Shown piece by piece: positions 1 through 7,738 of a stretch of 64,000 nucleotides of DNA. The DNA comes from CAZLMG01 sp964560765 (GTDB lineage: Bacteria > Bdellovibrionota_B > Oligoflexia > Oligoflexales > CAZLMG01). The position numbers were made by a program, and so were the translations under genes. Location: positions 4,995 through 68,994 of the forward strand of contig CAZLMG010000021.1 in assembly GCA_964560765.1 (NCBI GenBank), given 5' to 3'. Positions within the stretch are counted from its first letter, which is position 1. Each line of letters starts with the position of its first letter. The notes below the pieces were generated by a model. The model was not told the DNA's origin. It did not search any database and was given only the letters and a program-made list of their open reading frames with translations.

Positions 1-76
1 GTTTCTTTTGCTGACAGGCTTGCCCAAGCAGCCCTAAGGCGCCGAGCCAGATCAGCATGTTTGGCAATCGCCGCAC
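1..76 (-). CDS. N-terminus of a putative lipoprotein, cut by the left edge
   Basis: Reading leftward from a GTG at 76, the frame stays open to the window edge and gives 25 residues: two arginines, a hydrophobic stretch of about 15 residues (NMLIWLGALGLLG) and then QAC followed by QQKK. This looks like a lipoprotein signal peptide with a modest lipobox ending AC. A GAGGAG Shine-Dalgarno sits 7 bases before the GTG, which decides this start over two ATGs further upstream in the same frame. The mature protein lies outside the window, so no function can be given. It is divergent from the receiver-like/TPR gene at 425. Confidence 0.5.
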   Translation of the reverse strand, partial: MRRLPNMLIWLGALGLLGQACQQKK

Positions 77-424
77 GAACATTCTCCTCACTTGCTGCCC
101 GTTCATATCTATACGGTCGGCAGACGCAGAGAAAACCTAACGAATGAATTTTATGATCTTTAATTTCATGATGTTACATGCCTCTTTCAGGCGGTACGCC
201 TTGCCCATTCGTTCGCTTTTGCCACTTTCCTGCATTCACATTGCAACTACGCTGCTCCGCGAGTCAGTCGACGGCAGCTATTGCCCGGCGCATCTAGCTG
301 TTCCCGCAACAGTATTTCGATTTCATTAAGGTTTTCCGCAGACGGCCGAATGACTCGTCTGGGCCTTAGTGAAGAAGCCCGAGGGAGAGCAAACCAATTG
401 CGTCCAAATGGCAAGGGGGGTCTT
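77..424. other. Divergent intergenic region, no gene seen
   Basis: About 350 bases between two divergent starts. Short open frames exist here on both strands, but none has a good ribosome site or protein-like composition. The region must carry promoters for both flanking genes. A weak sigma-28-like arrangement is visible near 326-352 (TTAAGGTT, 11 bases, GCCGAATG), but it matches the consensus too poorly to be annotated as a promoter. Confidence 0.4.
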
Positions 425-1672
425 ATGAGCACCGCCATGAAAGCGGTGTGCTACGTTCCACAGCCCACTCCGAGGACTGCGGTACGTCAAGCTATCCGCG
501 AATTAGGTGTATCCGACGTGCAGGTTCCTACGTCTGTAGAGGCATGCGACGAGTTGCTGAATGATGAACGCGTCGGACTCTTCATCCTAGATTGGGATGC
601 TGGCCCCGAAGAGTGCATTCGTCTCTTGCGGCGGAATCAAGGCCCTTTCAAGGTCTGCACCCGTCCCACCTTTCTGCTCGTGCGCGAACCCGATCACGCG
701 CTCGTTGCGACTGCAGCGGAATTCGGGGTGGATCGCATTTACTCTGGCGATCTTACCCGCGCGCGGTTAATGGAGGCGCTGCAACCGCTGGTAGAGCTCG
801 GTCCGCAGCTTCGAAACTTCTATGAAACCATGCAACAGGTGGCTCAGGCTCGCGCCGCCGGCAATCACGAAATGGCCGCAAGCCTGTTGCAGAGCTTGAG
901 TCACGAGATTCCTGATAGCCCTCGCATCGTTTGCGACCTGGCGGAGAGTCACATCCAAGCTGAACGTTGGCAGGAGGCCCGGCAACTCATCGCGCCGTTG
1001 GCGAACGCCCAACCTCCCTACCTGCGGGCGCTGCACATTTTTGGCCGCTGCTTGATGAAAGAACGGCGCTTTGAAGAAGCCGCTGAATACTTGCAACGGG
1101 CAAAACTCATCAACCCATTCAACGTCGATCGCCTGATCGACTTGGGGAATGTCTTTCTCCGTCTCGATCGCGTCGAAGGTGCGGAAACTCAATTCCTCGA
1201 AGCCCTTAAACTCGACGACACGAATCGTGACGCAAGAATCGGGATGACCCAATGCCGACTCATCGAAGGCGAGATCAACGAAGCCCTGCTCATGCTCAAA
1301 GAAATGACGCAACCGCACGAGGTTGCGTCCATATTCAACAACTCGGCAATCTTTGCCGTTCGCCAGGGGCGTTACAACTTGGGTGTGAGCCTGTATGAAA
1401 CTGCTGTTCGCCGGGTTGGGCGTTCGAGCCAACGCGTGCTATCGCAACTGCTCTTTAACATGGGCCTCGGCTACCACCGATGGCAAAAGCCAGACGCAGC
1501 CTTGGAGTGTTTTGAGAGAGCGGTGAAGTTGGATCGCAACTTTCTCAATGCCAAACACAACGCTCGCGTCATTGCTGCAGTTCTTGGTCGGAAACCGGAT
1601 TCGGAAGGTTCACAGCAATTGCAGGATGAGTTCTGCGAGGAGCTTTCGGACGAACAGATTACGTACTCGTAA
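425..1672 (+). CDS. Receiver-like/TPR protein, paralogue 1
   Basis: A 415-aa cytoplasmic protein. Residues 1-125 resemble a response-regulator receiver fold, with the hydrophobic strand LFILDWD ending in an aspartate where the phosphoacceptor normally sits. The usual acidic pair after strand 1 is missing (KAVCYVPQP). The rest is a chain of TPR-type helix pairs, for example a repeat with RFEEAAEYLQRAKLINP and one with AALECFERAVKLD. The start at 425 is chosen because AAGGGGGG precedes it; a longer frame opens at 281 without a ribosome site. Two relatives of nearly equal length lie at 28054 and 59539. All three share a C-terminal pattern around FNN, a tyrosine-containing TPR and a final TPR. 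Such proteins usually act as scaffolds or adaptors in signalling; the partner is unknown. Confidence 0.8.
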   Translation: MSTAMKAVCYVPQPTPRTAVRQAIRELGVSDVQVPTSVEACDELLNDERVGLFILDWDAGPEECIRLLRRNQGPFKVCTRPTFLLVREPDHALVATAAEFGVDRIYSGDLTRARLMEALQPLVELGPQLRNFYETMQQVAQARAAGNHEMAASLLQSLSHEIPDSPRIVCDLAESHIQAERWQEARQLIAPLANAQPPYLRALHIFGRCLMKERRFEEAAEYLQRAKLINPFNVDRLIDLGNVFLRLDRVEGAETQFLEALKLDDTNRDARIGMTQCRLIEGEINEALLMLKEMTQPHEVASIFNNSAIFAVRQGRYNLGVSLYETAVRRVGRSSQRVLSQLLFNMGLGYHRWQKPDAALECFERAVKLDRNFLNAKHNARVIAAVLGRKPDSEGSQQLQDEFCEELSDEQITYS

Positions 1673-2002
1673 GCGCCGGCAGACACCCATGCTGAACTTG
1701 CTAAAATGAAATTACTTGGGGAGAGATGTTGTCCCGGTGACCCCAAGGGGTCACCGGGCAACTGTCGTTCTGGCAGATCAATTCACATGGAGGAGGTGTG
1801 GGTTGCAAACTTACCTGCCAGAGCAAACGCTGAATGAGTAGCCACCCTTTAATGCGATTGTAGCATCGGAGCCCTGGCATTAAAAATCGATTTCCCAATA
1901 ATTATCTAACAATTCAGGATCATAGAAAAAAGTCTTTGTTTTTCATAAACCATAAGCCAGACACCTTGCGGTTATGGTTAGTGAATGCCTGGGTAAAAAA
2001 AC
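1673..2002. other. Intergenic region between convergent genes
   Basis: About 330 bases between two converging genes. It holds the strong palindrome at 1733-1758. It also holds a looser inverted repeat, TCTGGCAG at 1769-1776 and CTGCCAGA at 1815-1822, 38 bases apart. Small open frames on the minus strand look like noise. No convincing gene is seen. Confidence 0.45.
1733..1758. repeat. Perfect 12-bp inverted repeat
   Basis: CCCGGTGACCCC, two bases, then the exact reverse complement. It lies 60 bases after the TPR gene stop and could fold into a very stable hairpin. Neither side carries a run of T, so it is not a classical intrinsic terminator. It may act with Rho, protect mRNA ends from both converging genes, or be a protein-binding site. 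Confidence 0.6.
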
Positions 2003-3046
2003 TCAGTTTTCCGTGAGCCTCCCCACCCCGTGTGGACTACCCTCAACCTTTGCCGCCGAGGTGATTTCCATGAACTGGGCCTTGCGCTGCAGATCGACAA
2101 CCGAAGCGGCTCCACAATACGTCAAACCGGAACGAATGCCGCCCATCAAGTCCTGAATGACGGCACGGGCACTTTCTCGCGCAGGAACTTCGATGGCGAC
2201 TCCCTCAGCCGTCTTCCAGTCAGACATCTGCCCCATGAAATCTTCTTGAGCCTCGCGCGAAGCCATCCCGCGAAACTGCTTGTAGCGGCGCGGACGACCA
2301 TCTTCTCCTAACTTTTCGATAATGCGCCCCGGAGTTTCTTCAGTTCCAGCCAGCATGCCACCAAGCATCACCAAAGCGGCACCAGCCGCCAGCGCCTTGA
2401 CCGCGTCGGCAGGACAGCGAATCCCTCCATCGGCGATGATCGGACGATCCACCTTGCGACAATCTTGAATCGCTGTCCACTGGGGCACGCCGTAACCCGT
2501 TTTGATGCGCGTCGTACACACCGAGCCACTGCCAATACCGACTTTGATCACATCGGCGCCTGCCGCCGCGAGATAATCCGCCCCCGCATACGTCGCCACG
2601 TTACCGGCGATGACCAGAATGTTGCCGCGATACTTTTCGCGCAGTGCACGAACGGTGCGATTGACCTCTTTGGAATGCCCATGGGCGACGTCGACACAAC
2701 AAATTTCGCAACCCGCAGCGATAAGGGCTTCGGCTCGTTGAATTCCAGCGTCGCCGATACCGATGGAAAAACCCACCCGCTTTCGATCCATCAACCCCTC
2801 GACCATTGCCACGTTGTCTTCGATCGATACAAAGCGATGCAGAATTCCTAACCCGCCAACTTCTGTCATCAAATTGGCCATCTGCAGACCAGTAATGGTA
2901 TCCATGTTGGAACTGACGACCGGAATCGCAAACTCACGACCACCAATTTGAACTGCGGTCGTTACCAGCTGCCGTGATTTGATGCCGTTGTATCCCGGGA
3001 CCAAGAGAACATCGTCAAAAGTCAAACCGCGTGTTGCTTGCAGCAC
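2003..3046 (-). CDS. guaC: GMP reductase-like / CBS-less IMP dehydrogenase family enzyme
   Basis: A 347-aa TIM-barrel purine enzyme, the same length as E. coli GuaC and with no CBS insert. Visible motifs are LTFDDVLLVPGY at the N-terminus, the active-site loop GSGSVCTTR with the nucleophilic Cys177, IADGGI for phosphate binding, MLGGMLAGTEETPG, and a flap region reading RGMASREAQ. GMP reductase converts GMP to IMP and ammonia with NADPH, whereas IMPDH runs IMP to XMP. The loop RIKTGYGVPQ and the lack of CBS domains favour GMP reductase, but the C-terminal FMEITSAAKVEGSPHGV resembles IMPDH, so the direction of the reaction is uncertain. The start is a GTG with AAGGAG 7 bases upstream. Confidence 0.8.
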   Translation of the reverse strand: MLQATRGLTFDDVLLVPGYNGIKSRQLVTTAVQIGGREFAIPVVSSNMDTITGLQMANLMTEVGGLGILHRFVSIEDNVAMVEGLMDRKRVGFSIGIGDAGIQRAEALIAAGCEICCVDVAHGHSKEVNRTVRALREKYRGNILVIAGNVATYAGADYLAAAGADVIKVGIGSGSVCTTRIKTGYGVPQWTAIQDCRKVDRPIIADGGIRCPADAVKALAAGAALVMLGGMLAGTEETPGRIIEKLGEDGRPRRYKQFRGMASREAQEDFMGQMSDWKTAEGVAIEVPARESARAVIQDLMGGIRSGLTYCGAASVVDLQRKAQFMEITSAAKVEGSPHGVGRLTEN

Positions 3047-3109
3047 AGGAAGTCTCCTTATGGGAAGGTTCGGCTATGCTTAGCATGCTTCGCAGGGACC
3101 CCGCAGCAG

Positions 3110-3115
3110 TAAAAT
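3110..3115 (+). promoter_or_regulatory. Possible -10 element for the M50-like/cNMP operon
   Basis: TAAAAT lies in the divergent space between the guaC-like gene and the next gene. It would place transcription start near 3122. No clear -35 was found. If it is real, a GTG at 3122 would be leaderless, which supports translation from the TTG at 3191. Confidence 0.25.
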
Positions 3116-3190
3116 AGCGGTGTGTCATTAGGCTATGGCGGCCAATCTCGGTACAATGGAAGTATCATTTCGCCACTCAAGGACCAGGAA

Positions 3191-5326
3191 TTGAATACCG
3201 ATCAACTGCTCCGAGTAAAGCCTTACCGCATCGGCGTTGTGCACGAGCAACACGCCTATTGCGGCCTGCGCGACGAAGCTGGGTGGATCGTGTTGCATCA
3301 ACGCGAACTCGAAACCATCAACCAGCTCTCCGATCAGCCGATTGCAGTGGGCGCATTTTTGGGGACGCTACTGGCGGGTTCCCCCGGCAGCCTGACGCTC
3401 GCGCAGGGTATTGCGTTATTGGGCAAATTGTCCGAGGCTGGCTTTCTTGCCGGCGACGACGTGCCTGGCCCCACCTCAAATTCGGCTGAAAGCCACGCTT
3501 CCCAGCGCCTTCTGCCAATATTGGCGACGGGACCCATCACCCGCGTACATCCACTCATCGGCGATTTGGCGCAATTCTGCATCCACCCGGCAACCCTATT
3601 GCTGTCACCGGTCGCTGCCCTGTTGCTAATGACACCCGCATTGGGCAGCCAGCTTGACCCCTTTGCCGATTCGATGCTGAACCCTGCCCATATCCTAAGA
3701 GAAGTCGGCCCAGCACCTTTGATGGCGCTTAGTGTTTTCGGCTTGAGTCTACTAGCGACGGCCATGGCATGCTTACGCGGACTTTTGCTGTATGGCCTCG
3801 GCGCCGTACACGTGGCTTATGAACTGCGCCTGGCCAGTTGGCTCGTTCCCTGTGTCACACTTGATGATCGAGATATGGGAATGCTTCCGCGGAACGAGCT
3901 ATTGCGGTTCGGTGCGCTAACACTACTCTTGCCGTTCATGGGGGCGCTCATCTTCTTCTGGTCAGCGGTCAGATTTGGGGACTCGCCCTGGATCGCATGG
4001 GCCGGTTGGTGCTTCGTCGTCATCGGCTTAGCACAAGTTTCCCCGCTCTGGTGGTCGGCCCTCATGCGCTTTCTGAGCAGCTATCTGGTCTGGCCGCAGC
4101 TCAAGACTCAAGCCAGTCACTTCCTCAGGGAAAATTTATTGCGCCGGGGCACGCCCAAGGAACAAGACCACGAAACAGGAGCGTTGACACGCCGGCTGGA
4201 GCGCGCACTCATCCCCATGGTTACCGGTACCATTCTCTGGCTGTATGCGACCTGGCTGCTAAGCAGCTACTTCTTTTTGGATCTGGCCGAGCAAAGTTTT
4301 GCATTGTGGCAAAACTGGCAACAAGACGCCCAAGCCTGGACGGTAGCTCGCTGGCTTTCATTCGCCATATCCGCCGTCGCCCTGATTTGCGTTGCGACGA
4401 TAGCGCTCGGTGCCGCACTGCGATTCATCGCCGTCCCGCTTACGAACGCCTGGAGTATGGCGCGCGTCCCTTTGCGCAAAGTTCGCCGCTCTCTGCCGCA
4501 GAACAAGGGATCGAGACTCTCGGCCAGCGCAGCACTACATGGCTTTTTGCGCGGAATTCCTATCTTCCATCACCTGGACGACGCGTCCATTGGAAAGTTG
4601 ACGCAGGTTCTCGAGGTATTTGCGCTGGCGCGGGGCGAAACGATAGTCAGCCAAGGCGAACCCGGGGAACATTTTTTTATTCTGGCAGAAGGCCAAGCCC
4701 AAGTGGAACTCGAGGGCGCCTTCGGGGCAAAGACTCACCTCGCCACCCTCGAGCCTGGCGATTCATTCGGCGAAATAGCTCTCCTTGAATCTGGCCGACG
4801 CACAGCCACCGTGCGCGCAGCTAGTCATGTGCGCGTCTTGGCGTTGAGTCGCAAAGAGTTCGACCAGATATTCCCGATAGGTAGTCCGGTGCGCGAGCAA
4901 CTTACGACGTTGATTCGCCGCGCCAAGGTCATTCAGGAAACCGAGGCACTGTCGCATCTTAGCCCGCCGCAGGTTGCAGCCCTGCTCCTGCGCCTAACAT
5001 CGCAACAGTACGCAGCGGGCGACGTCCTGATCCAGCAGGAAGATGGCGCTGATGCTGCCTACATTATCGAATCAGGAGTTGTCAGCGTCGAGCAGTCTGG
5101 AGGCGCCGTACCTCTGGCTGAGCTGGGACGAGGTAACGTGGTTGGTACGATTGGCTTACTGCGTTCGCGTCCGCGGACGGCGACTGTCCGTTGCAAAACA
5201 GCGGTAAGCGTCCTCAAACTCGATCGAGAGACCTTCGCCTATTTGTGTCTCGCCAATCGCTTCGTCGCAGCGCTCCTGAATCAGCTCGCCAGCCGGCAGC
5301 TTGCAGATCAGGAGCGTACAGTATGA
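3191..5326 (+). CDS. Degenerate M50-like membrane protein with two cyclic-nucleotide-binding domains
   Basis: 711 aa. An N-terminal soluble part of about 110 residues resembles the PqqD-like winged domain found ahead of membrane M50 proteins. A multi-helix membrane part follows, in which the segment SWLVPCVTLDDRDMGMLPR matches the second metal-site region of the M50 'peptide zinc metallopeptidase' type. The place of the HExxH motif reads HVAYE, so the protease centre is lost. The C-terminus holds two cNMP-binding folds in tandem; the first has GEPGEHFFILAEG and FGEIALLESGRRTATVRA, the second AAYIIESGVVSV and RPRTATVR. The TTG at 3191 has AAGGA 7 bases upstream; a GTG at 3122 would add 23 residues without a ribosome site. 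It probably senses cAMP or c-di-GMP at the membrane; the output is unknown. Confidence 0.7.
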   Translation: MNTDQLLRVKPYRIGVVHEQHAYCGLRDEAGWIVLHQRELETINQLSDQPIAVGAFLGTLLAGSPGSLTLAQGIALLGKLSEAGFLAGDDVPGPTSNSAESHASQRLLPILATGPITRVHPLIGDLAQFCIHPATLLLSPVAALLLMTPALGSQLDPFADSMLNPAHILREVGPAPLMALSVFGLSLLATAMACLRGLLLYGLGAVHVAYELRLASWLVPCVTLDDRDMGMLPRNELLRFGALTLLLPFMGALIFFWSAVRFGDSPWIAWAGWCFVVIGLAQVSPLWWSALMRFLSSYLVWPQLKTQASHFLRENLLRRGTPKEQDHETGALTRRLERALIPMVTGTILWLYATWLLSSYFFLDLAEQSFALWQNWQQDAQAWTVARWLSFAISAVALICVATIALGAALRFIAVPLTNAWSMARVPLRKVRRSLPQNKGSRLSASAALHGFLRGIPIFHHLDDASIGKLTQVLEVFALARGETIVSQGEPGEHFFILAEGQAQVELEGAFGAKTHLATLEPGDSFGEIALLESGRRTATVRAASHVRVLALSRKEFDQIFPIGSPVREQLTTLIRRAKVIQETEALSHLSPPQVAALLLRLTSQQYAAGDVLIQQEDGADAAYIIESGVVSVEQSGGAVPLAELGRGNVVGTIGLLRSRPRTATVRCKTAVSVLKLDRETFAYLCLANRFVAALLNQLASRQLADQERTV

Positions 5327-5709
5327 TCGGCGGTCGACTGATTCCCCTAGCATTCTTGGGTGGTCTTGCGGTTCATGGCAAGCAGTCATTGGAAGAACAG
5401 GCGGATCGCTTGCTCAACATGAAAGACCGCACCATCACGCAACAACGCATGCTTACCATCTTAGAGGTGGCCAAGTTGCAAACCATCAGCGGCAGCCTGC
5501 CACAGATTCCCGACAACCCCAGTCTCCTTAGCTACATTCAAAGAAATGTGCGCTTGCGGGCCGGTGGCGATGCCAGCGTCGACGCATGGAATACACCATT
5601 TCGCCATCAATGGCGCGGGCCCCGCCTGACGCTGCTTTCTGCCGGACCAGATTTACAGTTTGGTACCACCGATGACGTTCAAAGTACCAGCAACCTAGGA
5701 GACTATTGA
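5323..5709 (+). CDS. Membrane-anchored protein with a GspG-like C-terminal segment
   Basis: 128 aa. It begins with a hydrophobic segment (LIPLAFLGGLAVHG) and ends with a stretch, DAWNTPFRHQW then LLSAGPDLQFGTTDDV, that resembles the C-terminal calcium-binding part of type II secretion major pseudopilins (DPWGNPY, then GADGxxGxxxD). The prepilin peptidase site and the glutamate at +5 are missing, so it is not a normal pseudopilin. The start ATG overlaps the stop of the upstream gene (ATGA), implying translational coupling; a longer frame from 5191 is rejected because it lies inside that gene. Function unknown, but it should be made together with the M50-like protein. Confidence 0.6.
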   Translation: MIGGRLIPLAFLGGLAVHGKQSLEEQADRLLNMKDRTITQQRMLTILEVAKLQTISGSLPQIPDNPSLLSYIQRNVRLRAGGDASVDAWNTPFRHQWRGPRLTLLSAGPDLQFGTTDDVQSTSNLGDY

Positions 5710-5712
5710 CGC

Positions 5713-6192
5713 ATGCAGACTCGCAACTTAAGAATGTGGACGTTCGGACTCATCACGTTAAGTTCTCTTGCCGGTCCAGTAGCATTTGCCGACAGCAAGC
5801 TGCCCGTATACGAATGCGCAGTCTTGGACTCTGAGCACTGCAATCCGGTTGCCGAGTTTATCTTCGATACGGCAAAGCCAGCAGAAAAACACGATTTCTA
5901 CTTTGACGAGCAGGTGCGTCTGACCACAGCTTGCACGCACTTCCATGGGGTCATCGAATGTGAGTTTGCCGAACATCCGAAAAACGGCGGACCTAGCTTG
6001 AGCCTTGCCAGCGCTTGGTTTCCCGTGGGAGCTTTATTGAGCTATTCGGTCCTGTTGCGCCTGCCTTCGGCGCCCGAGGCAGACCCCCATTCCGTAACCC
6101 TTTATTGTCACGCCGACGCGCAAGGTCGCATCGCCGCTTCGGCGACAATGGCCTGTCAAAGGCGTAATCACAGGCTTTTCTCGCGCTTTTGA
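5713..6192 (+). CDS. Secreted hypothetical protein
   Basis: 159 aa with a clear signal peptide (positively charged start, hydrophobic core, cleavage probably after AFA near residue 26). The mature part has five to six cysteines, which could form disulfides outside the cytoplasm. It starts 3 bases after the previous stop, with AGGAG about 11 bases upstream, so it belongs to the same operon as the M50-like/cNMP protein. I do not recognise a family. Confidence 0.6.
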   Translation: MQTRNLRMWTFGLITLSSLAGPVAFADSKLPVYECAVLDSEHCNPVAEFIFDTAKPAEKHDFYFDEQVRLTTACTHFHGVIECEFAEHPKNGGPSLSLASAWFPVGALLSYSVLLRLPSAPEADPHSVTLYCHADAQGRIAASATMACQRRNHRLFSRF

Positions 6193-6283
6193 AACTTTTT
6201 CCTCATGGATCCGTAGTCTTTCTCCGAAGCGTTTGAAGTGGACTTTGCCCTGAGACCGTATCGATCGTGAGGAGATCTCAGAA

Positions 6284-6943
6284 TTGCGACAGAGATTTGC
6301 ATCGTTGTTTGCGATCGCATGGATTGCAAGTTCTAACGCGGCGGGGTCCCAACCCGAATGGAAACCCATTCCCACCGGAGAAGACGGCATCCGCATCTTT
6401 CAACGGCAAGATGCAGCAAGCGACGTCATTTCTGTACGCGGAGAGGCCGAGATACCAGCGCGGTTACAGGACGTCATCCGAGTGATGGCGGACAATTCGC
6501 AAGCTCCAGAATGGATGCCCTTTGTTGCGGAAAAGCGGGATGTGCGGATGGTTGCCGCCAACGAACGGATCGAGTTTGTAAGGGTTGATATGCCGTGGCC
6601 GGTCACCGATCGGTATTTCGTCAATCGTGGTCGTGTCGAATCCCTCCCGAACGGCGGACTTAAAGTTGTCGTTGAATCCGTTGACGAATCCTACCCGACC
6701 GCAGATGCGGGGCTGATCCGAGGAATCATCCACTTCAGCACTTTCATCTTGGAACCTGCTGCGGAGGGGGCTGCCACGCAAATGACCCTCGAGGTGAACT
6801 CCGATCCGCGTGGTTGGATTCCGACTGTGTTTGTCAATGCAGCTCAGCGCGAGTGGCCGCGCATGTTTTTTGGCGGTCTTACCAAGCAACTGAAAAAATT
6901 AGGTCTACTCAACGAGAGCCGTGCCACGACGGTCGCACATTAG
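6284..6943 (+). CDS. START-domain (lipid-binding) secreted protein
   Basis: 219 aa. A signal peptide (FASLFAIAWIASSNAAG) is followed by a START/SRPBCC-type fold of about 190 residues. Supporting segments are WKPIPTGEDGIRIFQR at the start of the domain, the central DMPWPVTDRYFVNRG and the C-terminal helix region. This pattern is typical of bacterial periplasmic START proteins, which bind hydrophobic ligands in a deep cavity; the ligand here is unknown. The start is a TTG with GAGGAG about 10 bases upstream. It is probably transcribed with or just after the preceding small genes. Confidence 0.7.
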   Translation: MRQRFASLFAIAWIASSNAAGSQPEWKPIPTGEDGIRIFQRQDAASDVISVRGEAEIPARLQDVIRVMADNSQAPEWMPFVAEKRDVRMVAANERIEFVRVDMPWPVTDRYFVNRGRVESLPNGGLKVVVESVDESYPTADAGLIRGIIHFSTFILEPAAEGAATQMTLEVNSDPRGWIPTVFVNAAQREWPRMFFGGLTKQLKKLGLLNESRATTVAH

Positions 6944-7175
6944 AATGCCCCAGTCATAGCCTGAATTGCAGGTTTTCAAACTTATTTCCGAGAACTCGAT
7001 CCATCAATCTGGCCAGTCTGGATGTTTCTGCTGAGCCACAATTCTGAAGGCCAAGTTCAAACGAGCATGGTAATCTCCTGACTTTACCGGCTGACATCAC
7101 TGCAACTATTGGCTTCCATTTAAGAATTTCTGGTTTTTCGCCGATAGAGAGCCTACGTTTTAGTGGAGAGATTGC

Positions 7176-7718
7176 ATGCTAACGATTTCGCGAGCCATTT
7201 CTTTAGTCACCATCAGCCTACTCGCCATCGGACATGCTGGCGGCGCAACAAGTCCTGCCACGAGCCACGAACGGGGCACATTGATCATTGAAGTACATGG
7301 CGCTGCAACCGAAAAAGGCACGGTACGCATGGCCTTGGACCCTTCCGCAGAGACTTTTCTCAAAGACATGGCCAATCATCCCGAGTGGCGCAGCTTATCG
7401 GCTCCGGGCGGTCAAGAAACAGTTCGCATTGAGGTCAGTAACGTGGCGTTCGGGACCTATGCGTTGCGTGGATTTTATGATGTCAACGACAACGAAAAAC
7501 TGGACACAAACCTACTCGGCATTCCGGCCGAAGCTTACGGTTTTTCCAACGACGCTCGCCGTTGGTTCGGACCGCCAAAGTTCGAGGACGCCGCATTTGC
7601 CTTTTCTGGCGACCAGCAAGTCGTGACTGTGGTACTTAGTCACCACATCAAGACGCCATCTGTCGGAGTGCGCGTCCCGGAAAAATCTCCACCCGCGGTG
7701 GCGCCTTCGCGGAGCTAA
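7176..7718 (+). CDS. DUF2141 family secreted protein
   Basis: 180 aa with an N-terminal signal peptide (ISRAISLVTISLLAIGHAGGA). The mature region carries the DUF2141 signature: YALRGFYDVNDNEKLDTN, then GIPAEAYGFSNDA and FGPPKFEDAAFAF. DUF2141 proteins are exported beta-sandwich proteins of unknown role. The start has GTGGAGAG just upstream. The next gene begins 20 bases after the stop and is probably cotranscribed. Confidence 0.8.
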   Translation: MLTISRAISLVTISLLAIGHAGGATSPATSHERGTLIIEVHGAATEKGTVRMALDPSAETFLKDMANHPEWRSLSAPGGQETVRIEVSNVAFGTYALRGFYDVNDNEKLDTNLLGIPAEAYGFSNDARRWFGPPKFEDAAFAFSGDQQVVTVVLSHHIKTPSVGVRVPEKSPPAVAPSRS

Positions 7719-7738
7719 GCCGCGCAGAAGGTACCCAT

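Noticed and set aside
326..352. Sigma-28-like promoter in front of receiver-like/TPR paralogue 1
   Set aside because: TTAAGGTT, 11 bases, GCCGAATG matches only 11 of 16 consensus positions; such matches occur by chance.
767..1432. A 221-aa minus-strand open frame under the first receiver-like/TPR gene
   Set aside because: The plus-strand TPR pattern is unmistakable; the antisense product has no recognisable feature.
3997..4788. A 263-aa open frame in another reading frame of the M50-like/cNMP gene
   Set aside because: The cNMP-binding motifs are read in the other frame; this product is Arg/Ser-rich noise.
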